From Parastagonospora avenae f. sp. tritici 18332-5 (taxonomy: Eukaryota; Ascomycota; Dothideomycetes; Pleosporales; Phaeosphaeriaceae), in contig JAFJTR010000112.1 in assembly GCA_022559985.1 (NCBI GenBank), positions 1-64,000 of the forward strand: a stretch of 64,000 nt of DNA. Reading direction: 5' to 3'. Positions 61,681 to 64,000 of this stretch are shown one piece after another. Both the position numbers and the translations under genes were made by a program. The notes beneath the pieces are model-generated. The model worked only from the letters and a program-made list of their open reading frames with translations. It was not told the DNA's origin and searched no databases. How positions within the stretch are numbered: the first letter of the stretch is position 1; each line of letters opens with the position of its first letter.

Positions 61681-64000
61681 ATGCTCCTCGCACCTCTTCT
61701 TCTCCGTTTCGCTCTCACTCTCCGCTCTTTCCTCTTCCATCCCATCAAATCGTACCTGTTAAAAGCCCAAGCAGACGCTGCTTGCTGACAAACGTAATGG
61801 TAGGTCGCGCGCGGACCGAGGCGTGCCAAGGCTGACACGAAACCAGGTCCGGTCCGTTACTAACGACGACATTGGCCTGAAGGTGCTCCGCGAGGCACCG
61901 GTGGAAGCAGAAGAAAGCATCGAGTATGTTCACCTGCAATACTGGCTAGCTCAAACTGACACTAGGCCATCTAGCATCGTCGCGATCCACGGCCTCGGCG
62001 CCCATCCCGATGACAGCTGGTGCGCGAAGGTAGATACCAAAGAAGGCACTAAGGGAAGCCCGCGATGGGTCAACTGGCTGGAGGAGGAAAGCATGCTGTC
62101 AGCGATGGCGCCAAATGCGCGCATCATGCGATATGGATACAAGTCGCAGTGGTTCGGCAAGGAGATGACGCAGCAGAACGTGTCAACAGTGGCAGATCGG
62201 TTACTAAGGGCCCTGAAGCGAACAAGAAAGGTGCAAACTGTTTTTGTTAGGTATTGGATATCTGCTAAGTTAATTAGGATATTCCGTTTCGCCCACTGCT
62301 CTTCATAGCGCACTGCTTTGGTGGGCTGGTCGTGCTTAAGGTGAAATGGTATACTTGAAAGTAGGCGTGTTAGTAGCTAATATATTTCTAGGCACTGCTA
62401 GAAGCTAATCAATACCAGACAGACTGGCCTGGGATATTCTTATCGACCACCGGTCTGATCTTCTTTGGCACACCATTTCGAGGCGCCGAAGGTATGAACC
62501 AGATGGAGATGCTAGATGCGGCGCGCCGTGATTACCAAGAGGATCAGGTCTTACCTACCGCTCTTGAGGTGCTGCAGCCAGGGAATATATACCTAAAGGA
62601 TGTGGTCGACAACTACTTGAAAAGGACGCGGGGCCAGATAAACAAGACACAGATTGCATGCTTCTACGAGCAGGATGTAAGCAATGTCGGGGAAATTATA
62701 GGAAAGCAGGACCGGATGGTATGTCTACGCAAGTGCTGTATAAGGTATTGAGCTAACTGCATGCACAGCGATTTGTAGTCAGTGAGAGCTTTGGCTGCCT
62801 TGATGTGTCAGACACAACGAGCAAGTACCCGCTCTCTCGTACCCACTTCAACATGAACAAGTTTGCAAGCGCATTGGAGGAGGACTTTGAGACAGTGGCC
62901 GACGTGGTGAAAGATATGGCTCAAGCTTCTCCAACCCTGCTGTTAGCTCGCTCTCAATGTAAATACACATCTTAGAGAAGATCTAGACAGACGAAGATTG
63001 ACTGTTTGGCAGATCACGGCAAGCACAAGATCGAGCTCAGTCTCCAAGGCGTGCCAGTAGTGAACCAGTTTGTGAATCGGCCAACGGAGATGGCAGCGGT
63101 TGAGCAGCTCCTTTTTGAAACTTCGCCCGCAACCTCACCTATAACAAGGCGTCAGCGGAAGGTTGTTGTCGTCCACGGCCTTGGCGGCATTGGCAAGACG
63201 CAGCTGATAGTGGAGTTTGCGCGAAAGCACCAGCACCAGTTCAGTGCCGTGTTCTGGCTGGACGGGTCGTCCGAGGCTAGTCTGAAGCAGTCGTTTGTCG
63301 CCATGGAGCAGAGACTCCCGCGCAGTGAACTGACGGCCGAAGGTGCAGCGCAGCTCAGCAATGCGACTGTTGAAGCTGATGTGGCGGTGCGCGAGTGTCA
63401 GCGGTGGCTGTCTATCCAGTCGAACCCGCACTGGCTCTTGCTTATCGATAACGTAGATCGCAACCACCGCGACCAAGACGACTCACAGGCATACAACGTG
63501 CAGGCATATTTTCCACATGCAGACCATGGGTCGATCCTTGTCACGAGTCGACTGGCTAGTCTCCAGCGGCTGGGCGTTGGAGTCAAAGTGGGAACGGTGG
63601 GAGCCGAGCAAGCACGTGCTATCCTAGAGAACAACGCTGGCAGGGTAGTTGACGGTAAGTGGATGTTTATACTCGTAAGGAAGAAATGCTGTCGCTAATG
63701 CAGGCTGAGCAGAAGCTGACGTAGTGCTTGAGCTCCTCCACGGGCTTCCGCTCGCCCTTACGCAGGCTGGGTCGTACATGCGCGAGACGAACGCGTCCGC
63801 ATCTACGTATGCGGAGCACTACAGCCAAACATGGGAGCGGCTGATGAAGAGCGAAGCACGCTTTCCATTAGAGGAGTATGGCGACCGAAGCGTTTTAACG
63901 ACGTGGACTATATCGTACGGGCAGGTGCAGCGGCAGAGCAAGGAGGCTGCTTGGCTGTTGAAGCTATGGGGATTCCTCGACAGCGGGGAGGTGTGGTACG
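61681..64000 (+). CDS. Alpha/beta-hydrolase plus NB-ARC NOD-like receptor (incomplete at right edge)
   Basis: Exons 61681-61751, 61804-62230, 62278-62340, 62392-62718, 62769-62958, 63013-63654 and 63713 to beyond 64000, all in agreeing phase. Met 61681 begins a short hydrophobic stretch (LLAPLLLRFALTL). A hydrolase-like domain follows: SIVAIHGLGAHPDDSW, MRYGYKSQWFGK, FIAHCFGGLVVLK (nucleophile position Cys179 instead of Ser), and GLIFFGTPFRGAEGM. The NB-ARC part has VVVVHGLGGIGKTQL (P-loop about 415-423), WLLLIDNVD, GSILVTSR and GLPLALTQAGS. The repeat domain would lie outside the window. The acceptor gagcag before exon 7 avoids a TGA. A self/non-self sensor role is inferred. Confidence 0.85.

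Noticed and set aside
63655..63712. A TGA just after the sixth intron of the right-edge NLR, read as a nonsense mutation.
   Set aside because: Using the acceptor gagcag nine bases later keeps phase and skips the TGA.
1..64000. CRISPR arrays, bacterial operons, rRNA or tRNA genes.
   Set aside because: None seen by eye. Repeats here are tandem or transposon-derived, and genes have spliceosomal introns. A tRNA scan was not possible.

Overview
The window looks like an accessory, transposon-rich region of a filamentous ascomycete, most likely Pezizomycotina and probably Dothideomycetes. The evidence is short spliceosomal introns (about 40-70 nt, GT..AG with CTAAC/CTGAC-like branch points), HET and NB-ARC genes, DUF3723, DUF6601 and PD-(D/E)XK families, Fot1-like and copia elements, and C-to-T decay (TAG/TAA where CAG, CAA or TGG is expected) typical of repeat-induced point mutation (RIP). 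The species is not determined from sequence alone. Gene models were spliced by eye with exon phases checked. Exon ends given in the evidence fields are predictions.

Layout. 1-3.6 kb: a RIP-degraded Ty1/copia retrotransposon (minus strand) split by a complete but dead Fot1/pogo DNA transposon. 3.7-11.4 kb: an old tandem segmental duplication whose copies carry two paralogous genes that share N-terminal and middle parts but end in different modules, a chromodomain (4949-6384) and a Myb/SANT domain (9633-11401). 8.2 kb holds an AAA+ ATPase fragment. 11.7-13.3 kb: a SANT plus C2H2 zinc-finger gene broken by a 4-bp TA-type footprint. 13.4-13.9 kb: two solo LTRs. 14-19 kb: truncated BTB and Mpo1-like genes, an unknown gene, pseudogene scraps and a dispersed repeat. 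19-29 kb: a coiled-coil protein, a protein-kinase-like gene, a PD-(D/E)XK nuclease-like gene, a pseudokinase, and an unknown gene behind a long polypyrimidine tract. 30-45 kb: about a dozen unrecognised multi-exon genes including two membrane proteins and a C2H2 protein beside its own decayed copy.

45.2-51.4 kb: two solo LTRs flank a unit in which a complete HET/NB-ARC/TPR gene sits between roughly 570-bp inverted repeats, followed by a 107-bp tandem repeat containing palindromes. 51.4-58.1 kb: a DUF3723 gene head-to-head with an intronless 940-codon gene joining a JmjC demethylase-like domain to a SET methyltransferase-like domain. 59-64 kb: a Tc1/mariner relic, a DUF6601 pseudogene, and a second NLR (alpha/beta-hydrolase plus NB-ARC) that runs off the right edge.

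How the parts may relate. Two themes recur. One is chromatin: a chromodomain reader-like protein, SANT proteins and a JmjC-SET fusion. The other is self/non-self recognition: two NLRs and DUF3723, genes often carried by giant fungal Starship elements, although no DUF3435 recombinase was seen here. Any functional link between the themes is inference. The most notable items are the JmjC-SET fusion, the inverted-repeat-flanked NLR unit, the module-swapped chromodomain/SANT paralogs, and two independent 4-bp TA(NN)TA frameshifts that look like DNA-transposon excision scars.
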